Shown here piece after piece: positions 43,706 to 51,314 of a stretch of 64,000 nucleotides of DNA; position 1 is the stretch's first letter; every line of letters starts with the position of its first letter. Source of the DNA: Streptosporangium roseum DSM 43021 (GTDB taxonomy: Bacteria; Actinomycetota; Actinomycetes; Streptosporangiales; Streptosporangiaceae); contig NC_013595.1 of NCBI RefSeq assembly GCF_000024865.1, positions 9,114,001-9,178,000 on the forward strand, in the 5' to 3' direction. The notes below the pieces were generated by a model. The model was not told the DNA's origin and ran no database searches. It saw nothing but the letters and a program-made list of their open reading frames with translations. The translations under genes were made by a program, and so were the position numbers.

Positions 43706-44120
43706 GGCTCACGGCTCCAGGGCTCTCCTGAGTCCCCGATCCCGGGGTTCCCCGGCTCCCGCCGCCCCCGAATCCGGTTCCCTGAGGGCTTGCCGGCCCC
43801 CGAATAAAGGCTCCGGGGCCCTTGCACGCCCCCGGATCCCGGTTCCCAGGCCCTTGCGCGTCCAGATTTCCGGCCCCCCGAGGGCTCAACGACTCCCGAA
43901 TCGGGGTTCCCGCGCCCTTGCGCGTCTCGATTCCGGCCCCCGAGAGCTCGCCGGCCCCCCGATTTCAGGCTTCCCGGGCTCTCCCGAGTCCCCGGATCCG
44001 GGTTCCCAGGCCCTTGCACGGCCCGATTCCGGCCCCCTGAGGGCTTGCCGGCCCTCGATCCGGAGGTTTTCAGGGGCTCTCAGGCCTGATTTTCAGCCTT
44101 CCGAGGGCTCCGGAGGTCCC
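43706..44120. repeat. 13-unit degenerate 32-bp tandem repeat array
   Basis: Thirteen head-to-tail units of 31-33 bases begin at about 43706, 43738, 43770, 43802, 43834, 43865, 43898, 43929, 43961, 43994, 44025, 44057 and 44088. Each starts with G(G)AT or GAAT, followed by a TTCC- or GGCTCC-like block and a GGGCTTGCCGGCCCCC-like end. Units are contiguous, without spacers, and diverged. The array fills the gap between the two pseudoprotease genes and appears non-coding. Confidence 0.7.
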
Positions 44121-44464
44121 GGATCGTGCGCGTTAGACGTGACTATCGCCAAATCGGTGCCATCGAACTCATGTGATCTGCGTCACATCATCATCGTGAC
44201 TGAACGTATCGGAGCACTCACGCCACATCGGTCACATTCGCAACAGGATCATGTCTATCTGCGGAAACGCATCACATCACCCGCAGTCGCAACAACCGCT
44301 CCACAGCCGTTCAAACATCACAGAACGATCTCGGCCGGGCGCTTGGGGTTCTTACCCCTCAAAGCGGCTTCCGATCCTCAAGATCAGCCCTGTATGTTCT
44401 GGCTATCCCTTTACTGACGCATGGGACGCAAGAAGCGTTCCACATCAGACCAAGGAGTTACCCC
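44121..44464. other. AT-richer leader and promoter region of paralog 5
   Basis: Directly after the repeat array the composition becomes less GC-rich. The region holds a CRP-type dyad at 44171-44188 and several further CACATC or CACATT half sites (around 44222, 44232 and 44270), followed by the AAGGAG ribosome-binding site of the protease paralog. No gene is seen. Confidence 0.5.
44171..44188. promoter_or_regulatory. CRP/GlxR-type palindrome
   Basis: ATGTGATCTGCGTCACAT contains TGTGA-N6-TCACA, the consensus of CRP-family regulators (Crp in Streptomyces, GlxR in Corynebacterium). It lies about 280 bases upstream of the TTG start of paralog 5. cAMP-linked control is inferred. Confidence 0.6.
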
Positions 44465-45985
44465 TTGAAGCGCATCCTCCTCCCCGCCGGCGGCGCCATC
44501 CTCGCCACCGGCATGCTGGCCGCCGGTCTGGCCGGTACCGCCAACGCCAACCCGGACTGGGCCTACGACACGATGGCCAAGGACGCTCCGTCCGCCGTCG
44601 AGGTCGCCAAGTTCTGGCTCGCGGCCAACGAGCACACCAACAACCTCGCCAAGGCCGTCCCCTACACCTGGGAGACCAAGGCGACGCCGAAGCTGAACGC
44701 GGGCGGCGGCTACACCCCCGACGGTAAGCCCGGCACCATCGCCCCCATCGGCGAGGAGAAGAAGACCGCGGCGAAGATCAAGAACATCAACCTGCCGCGC
44801 ACCATCGGCAAGGTGTTCTTCGTCGACTCCGAGGGTGGCCTGAAGTGGTGCTCCGCCACTTCGATCCAGTCGAAGTACCGCAACCTGGTTGCGACCGCGG
44901 GTCACTGCGTCTACGACGACAAGAAGAACGCCAGCGTCATGGACAAGTGGGTCTTCGTCCCCGCTTACTACCAGGGCAAGACCCCTTACGGCATCTTCGT
45001 CGGCAAGCAGGCCTACACCCACTACGACTACAGCGTCTACAACGACCGCGACCGCGACTACGCGTTCGTGACCGTTTACAACGGTGTGCAGATCGGTGGC
45101 GGCACCCCCAAGGTTGTCAACAAGGCTGCCTACGACGCTTTCGCCGGCGCCAAGTTCAGCAAGGACACCGCGATCACCGCGGAGGAGTACCAGAAGACGG
45201 TCGACCTCCACGGCGGCGAGACCTCCGACGCGTGGGCCAAGGCCGAGACCATCAAGGACCCGGTCGGCTCCAACTACCCCGGCGCCGTCCTGGCTCTGCA
45301 GGAAGTCAGCAAGGACGTCTACGACAAGGCCCCGACGGGCCAGGGCGTCAGCGGCGCCAAGGCCATCTGGGCGAGCGGCAAGCCCACCTACGTCACCAAG
45401 TCGGAGTACGAGGCCTACACCGGCCCGGGCTACCGCAAGATTGACGAGAAGGGCAACTTCACCATCACCAAGTACTTCCTCAAGTACTGGGTGAAGAAGA
45501 CCGACGTCAAGTCGTACTACAAGACGACCTTCTACGTCGTCGACGGCTTCATCCAGGACACCGGCTCCCTCGGCAACGCCGTTGGTGGCCAGGGCTTCAC
45601 CTGGAACCAGAAGACCGGCCAGACGGTGTTCGCGTTCGGCTACCCGGCCGACGCTCACCCCGACGGCAACAAGGCCTACACCGGCGTTACGCCGAAGTGG
45701 ACCTACGGCAAGACCTCGGGCAAGGTGTACGTCTCCGCCGCGGAGAAGGTTGAGGAGCACGTTGGCCTCAAGTCCTCCTTCACCCCCGGCGCCGACGGTG
45801 GCCCGTGGCTCGTCAAGTACAGCAACGCCAAGCGTCTCGGCTACGTCAACGGCGTGACCAGCCTCTTCGGCGACCAGGACAAGAACAACCGCTACGACCT
45901 CATCACCTCGCCGTACTTCGACGGTGAGACCGCCACCATCTACAACAAGGCGGCCGCTGTGTGGTCCGGCTCGATCGTCAAGTAG
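44465..45985 (+). CDS. Secreted protease paralog 5 with insert and Ser-to-Asp active site (pseudoprotease)
   Basis: A 506-residue paralog starting at TTG, 7 bases after AAGGAG. Signal peptide to about residue 28; propeptide motif VAKFWLAANEHTNNLAKA. His148 and Asp198 are kept, but GADGGPW places Asp444 (codon GAC, 45794-45796) where Ser is needed; the Cys pair near it is lost. It carries a 155-residue insert (about 212-367) homologous to that of protease 2, with the core VTKSEYEAYTGPGYRKIDEK. Codons ending in T (GGT, GTT, GCT) are more frequent than in its neighbours, as in strongly expressed genes. Probably abundant, secreted and non-catalytic. Confidence 0.85.
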   Translation: MKRILLPAGGAILATGMLAAGLAGTANANPDWAYDTMAKDAPSAVEVAKFWLAANEHTNNLAKAVPYTWETKATPKLNAGGGYTPDGKPGTIAPIGEEKKTAAKIKNINLPRTIGKVFFVDSEGGLKWCSATSIQSKYRNLVATAGHCVYDDKKNASVMDKWVFVPAYYQGKTPYGIFVGKQAYTHYDYSVYNDRDRDYAFVTVYNGVQIGGGTPKVVNKAAYDAFAGAKFSKDTAITAEEYQKTVDLHGGETSDAWAKAETIKDPVGSNYPGAVLALQEVSKDVYDKAPTGQGVSGAKAIWASGKPTYVTKSEYEAYTGPGYRKIDEKGNFTITKYFLKYWVKKTDVKSYYKTTFYVVDGFIQDTGSLGNAVGGQGFTWNQKTGQTVFAFGYPADAHPDGNKAYTGVTPKWTYGKTSGKVYVSAAEKVEEHVGLKSSFTPGADGGPWLVKYSNAKRLGYVNGVTSLFGDQDKNNRYDLITSPYFDGETATIYNKAAAVWSGSIVK

Positions 45986-46040
45986 TCCTGACGATCACCT
46001 GAGTCCGGGGGTCCAAACCTCGTACTCACCCTGCTTCACC

Positions 46041-46070
46041 CGAGGGGCCCGGCATCTGCCGGGCCCCTCG
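46041..46070 (+). terminator. Terminator hairpin of paralog 5
   Basis: CGAGGGGCCCGGCA (46041-46054) and its complement (46057-46070) form a 14-bp stem with a 2-base centre, followed by GCCTTTTGCG. A strong intrinsic terminator. Confidence 0.82.
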
Positions 46071-46209
46071 GCCTTTTGCGCGGTGTTCCGCGAGGACGCG
46101 TTGAGGACGCGTTCTCCCCGGAGCGTTCTCCGTAGAAAAGCCCCGTCCTGCCGACCCCGCTTCCCGCCGAGCGCCTCCCCTCCGGACTCCCCGGAGACGC
46201 GACGTCGCC

Positions 46210-47568
46210 TCAGGCGGGGCTCAGCTCCCTGGCCCGCTCGTTCAGCTCCCTCACGGCGGGCTCGCCGGCGAAGGGGTCCAGCCGCCGCCGCAGGTCGGAC
46301 GCGTACGACTGGGTCCGGGCCGACTGCAGCCCCCCGGCCAGCTCCAGCGCCTGGCCGGCCGCCACGCAGGCCTGCTCCAGCTCGCCGCACCCGAGCAGCC
46401 CCGCCGACAGCAGCGAGAGGTTGAACATGCGGCCGCGGACGTAGCGCCCGTCCATGTCCAGCGACCGCGTCGCGTGCCGTACGGTGCCCGGCCCGTCGCC
46501 CAGATCGCGGAAGCAGTGGGCGAACTTGGCCGACAGGTACGCCTCGTCGAAGTAGGCGATCCAGTCGGGCTCCTCACCGGCCTCGCGCTGGTCGAAGGCC
46601 AGCTCGGCCGCATGCAGGGAGTTGGCGCACGCTCCCCGGTCGTCCATCAGGGCGTGGCCGTGGGCCTCCAGCACGTGCGACTCCGCCAGCAGGGCGTAGA
46701 CCCCGGCGCGGCGGGCCGACAGCTGGGCGGCCCGCGCCAGGTCGAGAGCGTGGGCCGGCTGTCCTATATATAGGGCCTGATGGCTCATCCCGGCGAGGAT
46801 CTCCCCGCCGAGCCCGTGGTCCCCCGCCCCCCGGGCCAGGCGCAGCGCCTGGATCAGGTAGCGCTGGGCCAGACCGTGCTGCTCCAGGTCGTAGGCCATC
46901 CACCCGGCCAGCCGGGTCAGCTCGGCCGCGGCGGACGCCAGCGCCCTGCCGGTGCCCTCGCCGTAGGAGCCCTCGCTGAGCAGCGGCGCGACCGCCGTGT
47001 CCAGATATTTCACGACGGCCGAGCGGACCCTGCCGCCGCCGAACCTGTTGTCCAGCTCGCCGAAGGACCGGGTGACCTCCCGGATCGCGGCGATGTCGGC
47101 CATGCCCACCCGCCGGGCGCCGCCCGCGACGGGACGGCCCTCCAGGGGAAGGGTCAGCCAGCGCAAGGCGCCGGTGGCCCCGGCCCCGATCGCGAAGGTC
47201 GAGTCGATCAGGAACCTGCGTCTCTCAACATCTCCCCGCCACAGTGCCGTCACGGTCGCGATCCCCTCCTGCCACGTGTGTGTGAACTCCTGTCCGAGGT
47301 CGGGAGGTGTCGCGACGACCGGCAGACCGAGGTCTTCCGAGCTGACCGTCCTGCCGAGCCGGTGTGCGAAAATCTCTGCGAGCAGTCCCGGCACCGGATT
47401 TCTCGGCCGTTGGCCGCCGATCCAGCGCAGAACGGAACTGTGGTCATACTTCAGACCCGGCAGGCCCCGGACCACACCGAGATCGTTGAGCCTGCGGGAC
47501 AGCCCCTTGTGCGTGAAACCCGCTTCAGCGATGAGTCGCTGAAGCAGTCGGTTGGGCTCGCGTTCCAT
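46210..47568 (-). CDS. Transcriptional regulator with TPR-like domain
   Basis: A 452-residue protein. The N-terminal 70 residues look like an Xre-type DNA-binding domain (NRLLQRLIAEAGFTHKGLSR, then DHSSVLRWIGGQRPRNPVPG). From about residue 160 the chain is helical and repeat-like, resembling tetratricopeptide repeats (AGWMAYDLEQHGLAQRYLIQ and FDEAYLSAKFAHCFRDLGDG). This layout is shared by many actinobacterial developmental or secondary-metabolism regulators (NsdA-like). GAGGAG lies 4 bases before the ATG; frame upstream of it is not supported. It converges with pseudoprotease 5. Targets are unknown. Confidence 0.75.
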   Translation of the reverse strand: MEREPNRLLQRLIAEAGFTHKGLSRRLNDLGVVRGLPGLKYDHSSVLRWIGGQRPRNPVPGLLAEIFAHRLGRTVSSEDLGLPVVATPPDLGQEFTHTWQEGIATVTALWRGDVERRRFLIDSTFAIGAGATGALRWLTLPLEGRPVAGGARRVGMADIAAIREVTRSFGELDNRFGGGRVRSAVVKYLDTAVAPLLSEGSYGEGTGRALASAAAELTRLAGWMAYDLEQHGLAQRYLIQALRLARGAGDHGLGGEILAGMSHQALYIGQPAHALDLARAAQLSARRAGVYALLAESHVLEAHGHALMDDRGACANSLHAAELAFDQREAGEEPDWIAYFDEAYLSAKFAHCFRDLGDGPGTVRHATRSLDMDGRYVRGRMFNLSLLSAGLLGCGELEQACVAAGQALELAGGLQSARTQSYASDLRRRLDPFAGEPAVRELNERARELSPA

Positions 47569-47722
47569 CGCTCTCCTCACCGTGAGAAGCCGCGGGGACG
47601 CTGGAACCAGCTCGCGCCCCCTGCGCCCGTATCCGTCCCTCGTGCACACTCTTGCCCAGATAGGTGACGGAGCGCTTTTTTTATAGCACGATCCGTGACC
47701 GTTTTTTGAGTTTCCCAAAACC

Positions 47723-47762
47723 AGAAGACGCCCCTTGCCCGATCGGGCAAGGGGCGTCTTCT
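47723..47762 (-). terminator. Perfect 18-bp hairpin after malic enzyme gene
   Basis: Arms 47723-47740 and 47745-47762 are perfect complements with a GATC centre. It lies about 70 bases downstream of the malic enzyme stop and just upstream of promoter-like sequence for the TPR regulator (TATAAAAAAA on the minus strand). Confidence 0.8.
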
Positions 47763-47833
47763 CAGACGGGCCTGGAGGTCGTCGCGGAAGCGTCTGGAGA
47801 TCTTCGCGGGGCCCGGAGGCCGGCGCGATCGGC

Positions 47834-49027
47834 CTAGCGGCGGGCGACTCCGTCGGCGCGGGCCTGCGCGGCGACCGCGGCGGTGACCGCGGGGGCCACG
47901 CGCTCGTCGAACGGGCTCGGGATCACGTAGTCGGCCGACAGGTCGTCGTCACCGACGACGGCGGCCAGCGCCTCGGCCGCGGCCACCTTCATGTTCTCGG
48001 TGACGGTGGTGGCACGGACGTCGAGCGCCCCCCGGAAGACACCGGGGAAGGCGAGCACGTTGTTGATCTGGTTGGGGAAGTCCGAGCGGCCGGTCGCCAC
48101 CACCCGGGCGTGCCTCCTGGCGACCTCCGGGTGGACCTCGGGAGTCGGGTTGGACAGCGCGAAGACGATCGCGCCGGGCGCCATCGACGCGATGGCCCCC
48201 TCCGGGACCGTCGACCCCGACAGGCCGACGAACACGTCGGCGCCGGCCAGCGCCTGCTCCGTGGAACCGCGGAGACCGGCCCTGTTGGTGTCGCGCGCCA
48301 GCGCCTCCTTCACCGGGTTGAGCCCGTCGCGACCCTGGTGGATCAGGCCCTTGGAGTCGGACACCGCGATGTCGCCGATGCCGGCGTTGAGCAGGATGCG
48401 GCTGACCGCGACGCCGGAGGCGCCGGCGCCGGCCACCACGGCCCGCAGGTCGCCCAGCGAGCGGCCGGTCAGCCGGGCCGCGTTGCGCAGCGCCGCCAGC
48501 ACGACGATCGCGGTGCCGTGCTGGTCGTCGTGGAAGACGGGGATGTCCAGGAGCTCGCGCAGCCGGTCCTCGACCTCGAAGCAGCGGGGCGCGCTGATGT
48601 CCTCCAGGTTGATGCCGCCGAAGGAGGGCGCGAGCCGTACCACCGTCTCGACCAGCGCGTCCACGTCGGTGCAGTCGAGGCAGATCGGCACCGCGTCGAC
48701 GTTGGCGAACTGCTTGAACAGCAGGGCCTTGCCCTCCATGACCGGCATGGCGGCCGCGGGCCCGATGTCGCCGAGCCCGAGCACGGCGGTGCCGTCGGAG
48801 ACGACGGCGACCACGTTGGACACCCAGGTGTAGTCGTTGACGAGCTCGGGCTGCTCGGCGATCGCGGTGCAGACCCTGGCCACCCCGGGGGTGTAGGCGA
48901 GCGCCAGGTCGTCGGCGTCGTTGACCGGGACGGTGGATCGGGTCTCCAGCTTGCCGCCGCGGTGCAGGGCGAAGGCCGGATCAAGATCGAGGGCTTCGAG
49001 GGAGATGGAGGACGGCGTAACAGCCAC
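47834..49027 (-). CDS. NAD(P)-dependent malic enzyme
   Basis: A 397-residue short-form bacterial malic enzyme that decarboxylates malate to pyruvate. Catalytic Tyr is in DLALAYTPGVARVC, the Lys region in MPVMEGKALLFKQFANVDA, the metal and substrate motif in FEVEDRL and FHDDQHGTAIVVLAALRNA. The nucleotide-binding loop is VVAGAGASGVAVSRIL and ALSNPTPEVHPE closes the active site. The GTG start follows AGGGG. Cofactor preference (NAD or NADP) cannot be set from sequence alone. It stands as a single gene with its own terminator. Confidence 0.92.
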   Translation of the reverse strand: MAVTPSSISLEALDLDPAFALHRGGKLETRSTVPVNDADDLALAYTPGVARVCTAIAEQPELVNDYTWVSNVVAVVSDGTAVLGLGDIGPAAAMPVMEGKALLFKQFANVDAVPICLDCTDVDALVETVVRLAPSFGGINLEDISAPRCFEVEDRLRELLDIPVFHDDQHGTAIVVLAALRNAARLTGRSLGDLRAVVAGAGASGVAVSRILLNAGIGDIAVSDSKGLIHQGRDGLNPVKEALARDTNRAGLRGSTEQALAGADVFVGLSGSTVPEGAIASMAPGAIVFALSNPTPEVHPEVARRHARVVATGRSDFPNQINNVLAFPGVFRGALDVRATTVTENMKVAAAEALAAVVGDDDLSADYVIPSPFDERVAPAVTAAVAAQARADGVARR

Positions 49028-49282
49028 AGCGACCCCTGTAGTTCAGTCAGACAGACGGATGGTTCCTTCGGAGACGCCGTCGCGGGCGTGGCCCGGCTTC
49101 GGTAGCCGCTCGGGGCCTGCTCGCTGGGAACGGTCGTCTGGAGGGGGTACGGGGGTCACCCGTTGCTCGATTGTGCCACATGTTGAGACTGCCGCAGATG
49201 ACAGAGGTCGCTTACTTTCGTTGACATGGTGCGGGCCTCATCGCACGTGTAATACTCAGAGCCCCGTTCATCACTTACATCG

Positions 49283-49828
49283 ATGGATCATCCGGTGGAC
49301 CTGACCTCTTATGCCGAGCTGGCTGTGCTGCTCATCAACAGCCCCGAACGACTGACCGGTCTGGAAGGGCTGCGCGCCCTCCTGGAGGAGGGCGGCCGCT
49401 ACCGCCCCGGCTGCCGCATCACCCGGGGCGATCTCGACGCCCTGCGTGACCTGCGCGAGGAGCTCGTGACCGTGTTCGAGGCCGCCGCCGGCGGCGACGA
49501 GCAGGACGTGGTCGACCGGCTCAACTCGCTGCTGATCCAGCATCCGGTCCAGCCGCAGATCTCCGGCCACGACGGCGAGCGCTGGCACATGCACCTGACC
49601 GAGGGCGGCCGGATGGCCGACCAGTACGCCGTGGGCGCCGTGATGGGCCTGGCCACCATGGTCACCGACCTCGGGGTGGACCGGCTCGGCCTCTGCCAGG
49701 CGCCGCCCTGCCGCAGGGCCTACCTCGACACCTCCTCCAACCGGTCCCGGCGCTACTGCTCCGAGCGGTGCGCCAGCCGGGCGAACGTGGCCGCCTACCG
49801 GGCCCGCCGGAAGGTCAACGGCCAGTAG
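49283..49828 (+). CDS. CGNR zinc finger protein
   Basis: A 181-residue ABATE/CGNR-type protein. N-terminal ABATE-like region (AELAVLLINSPERLTGLEGL); C-terminal zinc finger CQAPPCRRAYLDTSSNRSRR followed by YCSERCASRANVAAYRARRK, where the usual CGNR has become CASR. It is the second member of this family in the window. No ribosome-binding site is visible before the ATG. Its 3' end overlaps that of sodX on the other strand by 34 bases. The function is unknown; a DNA-binding regulator is likely. Confidence 0.8.
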   Translation: MDHPVDLTSYAELAVLLINSPERLTGLEGLRALLEEGGRYRPGCRITRGDLDALRDLREELVTVFEAAAGGDEQDVVDRLNSLLIQHPVQPQISGHDGERWHMHLTEGGRMADQYAVGAVMGLATMVTDLGVDRLGLCQAPPCRRAYLDTSSNRSRRYCSERCASRANVAAYRARRKVNGQ

Positions 49829-50100
49829 CGCAGCATCACCCGGCCGACCAGCGCCGACGGCGGCAGGGCGCCGAAGTCCCAGCTGTCGCGGCGGCCGGAG
49901 GCCCGCTGGTTGTCGCTCTCCAGCCACCATCCCCCGTCCGCCTCCCACGCGGCCCGTTTGACGATCAGCCGCGACGGGTCGGACGGGAGCCGGGCGACGA
50001 CCAGGTCGCCGGGCCGGACCGGGGCGCCGCGCCGCACCCAGAGCCAGTCCCCGGACCGCAGCGCGGGCAGCATCGAATCTCCCTCGACACGGACTCTCAT
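49795..50100 (-). CDS. sodX: Nickel-type superoxide dismutase maturation protease
   Basis: A 101-residue S26-type signal-peptidase-like enzyme. The catalytic Ser is in MRVRVEGDSMLPALRSGDWL (Ser9) and the Lys in RLIVKRAAW (Lys48); the conserved end RVMLRYWPL is also present. SodX-type proteases remove the short N-terminal peptide of NiSOD so that His1 can bind nickel. GAGGGGG precedes the ATG by about 9 bases. It is divergent from sodN over 91 bases, the usual pairing. Its 3' end overlaps the convergent CGNR gene. Confidence 0.88.
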   Translation of the reverse strand: MRVRVEGDSMLPALRSGDWLWVRRGAPVRPGDLVVARLPSDPSRLIVKRAAWEADGGWWLESDNQRASGRRDSWDFGALPPSALVGRVMLRYWPLTFRRAR

Positions 50101-50158
50101 CGAGCACAACCCCCTCACACACGGGTTTTTCGGAGACGAGTAAGGTCGGTACTGGACC

Positions 50159-50174
50159 ATGCTGATCTCAGCAT
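50159..50174. promoter_or_regulatory. Dyad in the sodN leader
   Basis: ATGCTGA-TC-TCAGCAT is a perfect 7-bp dyad ending 17 bases before the sodN start, just upstream of its ribosome-binding site. It could be an operator or a stem in the 5' leader that affects translation. No regulator is identified. Confidence 0.4.
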
Positions 50175-50191
50175 CAAGGAAGGATTTTCCG

Positions 50192-50593
50192 ATGCTCGCA
50201 CGACTTCTGCGACCCAAGCACGTCGCGTCCGCGCACTGCGACCTGCCGTGTGGCGTGTACGACCCCGCCCAGGCTCGCATCGAGGCCGAGTCCGTGAAGG
50301 CCATCATGGAGAAGTACGCGGCGAACGAGGACCCGGTCTTCCGTTCCCGCGCGCTCACCATCAAGGAGGAGCGGTCAGAGCTGGTCAAGCACCACCTGTG
50401 GGTGCTGTGGACCGACTACTTCAAGCCTCCGCACCTGGAGACCTACCCGCAGCTGCACCAGCTCTTCTGGGACGCGACGAAGCTGGCCGGCGCCGCGGGC
50501 GGCAAGGGCACCGTCGACGTCGCGAAGGCCGACGAGCTCCTGGGCAAGATCGACGAGATCTCCAAGATCTTCTGGGCGACCAAGGCTGCCTGA
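50192..50593 (+). CDS. sodN: Nickel superoxide dismutase
   Basis: A 133-residue NiSOD precursor. The 14-residue leader MLARLLRPKHVASA is followed by the nickel hook HCDLPCGVYDPAQARIE, in which His1, Cys2 and Cys6 of the mature protein bind nickel. The rest is the four-helix bundle of the hexameric enzyme (ERSELVKHHLWVLWTDYFKP). It dismutates superoxide in the cytoplasm. The ATG follows GGAAGGA by 7-8 bases. It depends on the divergent sodX product for maturation. A hairpin terminator lies downstream. Confidence 0.96.
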   Translation: MLARLLRPKHVASAHCDLPCGVYDPAQARIEAESVKAIMEKYAANEDPVFRSRALTIKEERSELVKHHLWVLWTDYFKPPHLETYPQLHQLFWDATKLAGAAGGKGTVDVAKADELLGKIDEISKIFWATKAA

Positions 50594-50720
50594 GCGGATC
50601 ACCGCGCAGGCGTGCCGGTGAGCTCGGCCGAGGCGCGGGGCGACCCGGCGGACGAGCGACGAGGCGGGGCACCGGCTGCCACCGTCTGAGCCGTGACGCG
50701 CGGCGTCGCGGCCAACACGA

Positions 50721-50755
50721 CAGGCCCCGTGGGGAGTGCGACCACACGGGGCCTG
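50721..50755 (+). terminator. Terminator hairpin downstream of sodN
   Basis: CAGGCCCCGTG (50721-50731) pairs perfectly with CACGGGGCCTG (50745-50755) over a 13-base loop. It lies about 130 bases after the sodN stop, in a 295-base gap that otherwise shows no gene. Confidence 0.7.
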
Positions 50756-50888
50756 ACCTGTTGAGACGCCCCATTCAGGCGCCTTAGGGTGTTCTTGAGG
50801 TGTTCAAATCGCCCCGATCGCGAGTCCAATTGGGCCAACCACCCTCTCGGGGCTGTAGGTTGCAGTCAGCGACTCTGCGAGGAGGAAC

Positions 50889-51314
50889 GTGACCGAACAC
50901 ACCGAGACGCCCGCGGTCGGTATGGGTGGGATCCGTGACGTGGTGAGCGTCCGGCTACCGGCTGCGAGTGCCTATCTGTCCGTGCTACGTACGGCGACCG
51001 CCGGACTGGCCGCACGGCTGGACTTCACGCTCGACGAGATCGAGGATCTACGGATCGCGGTCGACGAGGCGTGCGCGATGTTGTTGACCCAGGCTGTCCC
51101 CGGCACCGATCTGATCGCCGAGTTCGAGCTCACCGGGCAGCTCATGCAGGTCCGGGTCGAGGTCAGCACGGTCGGCAGTTCCGCGCCCAAGCGCGACGAC
51201 TTCGCGTGGATGGTGCTCACCGCCCTGGCCGACGACGTGGACGCCGTAACCGACTCCCCCGACCGCATGGCGATCGTGCTACGCAAGCGCCGAGGCGCGG
51301 CGAGGCCGGCGTGA
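50889..51314 (+). CDS. Anti-sigma factor, RsbW-like ATP-binding protein
   Basis: A 141-residue HATPase_c-family protein of the RsbW/UsfX type. Key stretches are RLPAASAYLSVLRTATAGLA and DEIEDLRIAVDEACAMLL, where the E-x-x-x-A-V-D-E-A motif holds the ATP-binding helix. GGAGGAA precedes the GTG. Its stop overlaps the start of the sigma factor gene (GTGA), so the two are co-translated. It is expected to bind and inhibit the downstream sigma factor and to be released through a partner-switching anti-anti-sigma factor encoded elsewhere. Confidence 0.85.
   Translation: MTEHTETPAVGMGGIRDVVSVRLPAASAYLSVLRTATAGLAARLDFTLDEIEDLRIAVDEACAMLLTQAVPGTDLIAEFELTGQLMQVRVEVSTVGSSAPKRDDFAWMVLTALADDVDAVTDSPDRMAIVLRKRRGAARPA

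Noticed and set aside
43706..44120. CRISPR array, because repeats are about 32 bp
   Set aside because: Units are contiguous and diverged, with no unique spacers, and no cas genes are present.
43549..44417. Protein-coding ORFs across the repeat region on both strands
   Set aside because: They are low-complexity translations of the repeats (Gly/Pro/Arg/Ser), lack ribosome-binding sites and read through a terminator palindrome.
37051..45985. Pseudoproteases as decaying pseudogenes
   Set aside because: Both frames are full length with intact signals, ribosome-binding sites, terminators and otherwise conserved motifs, and both carry the same substitution.
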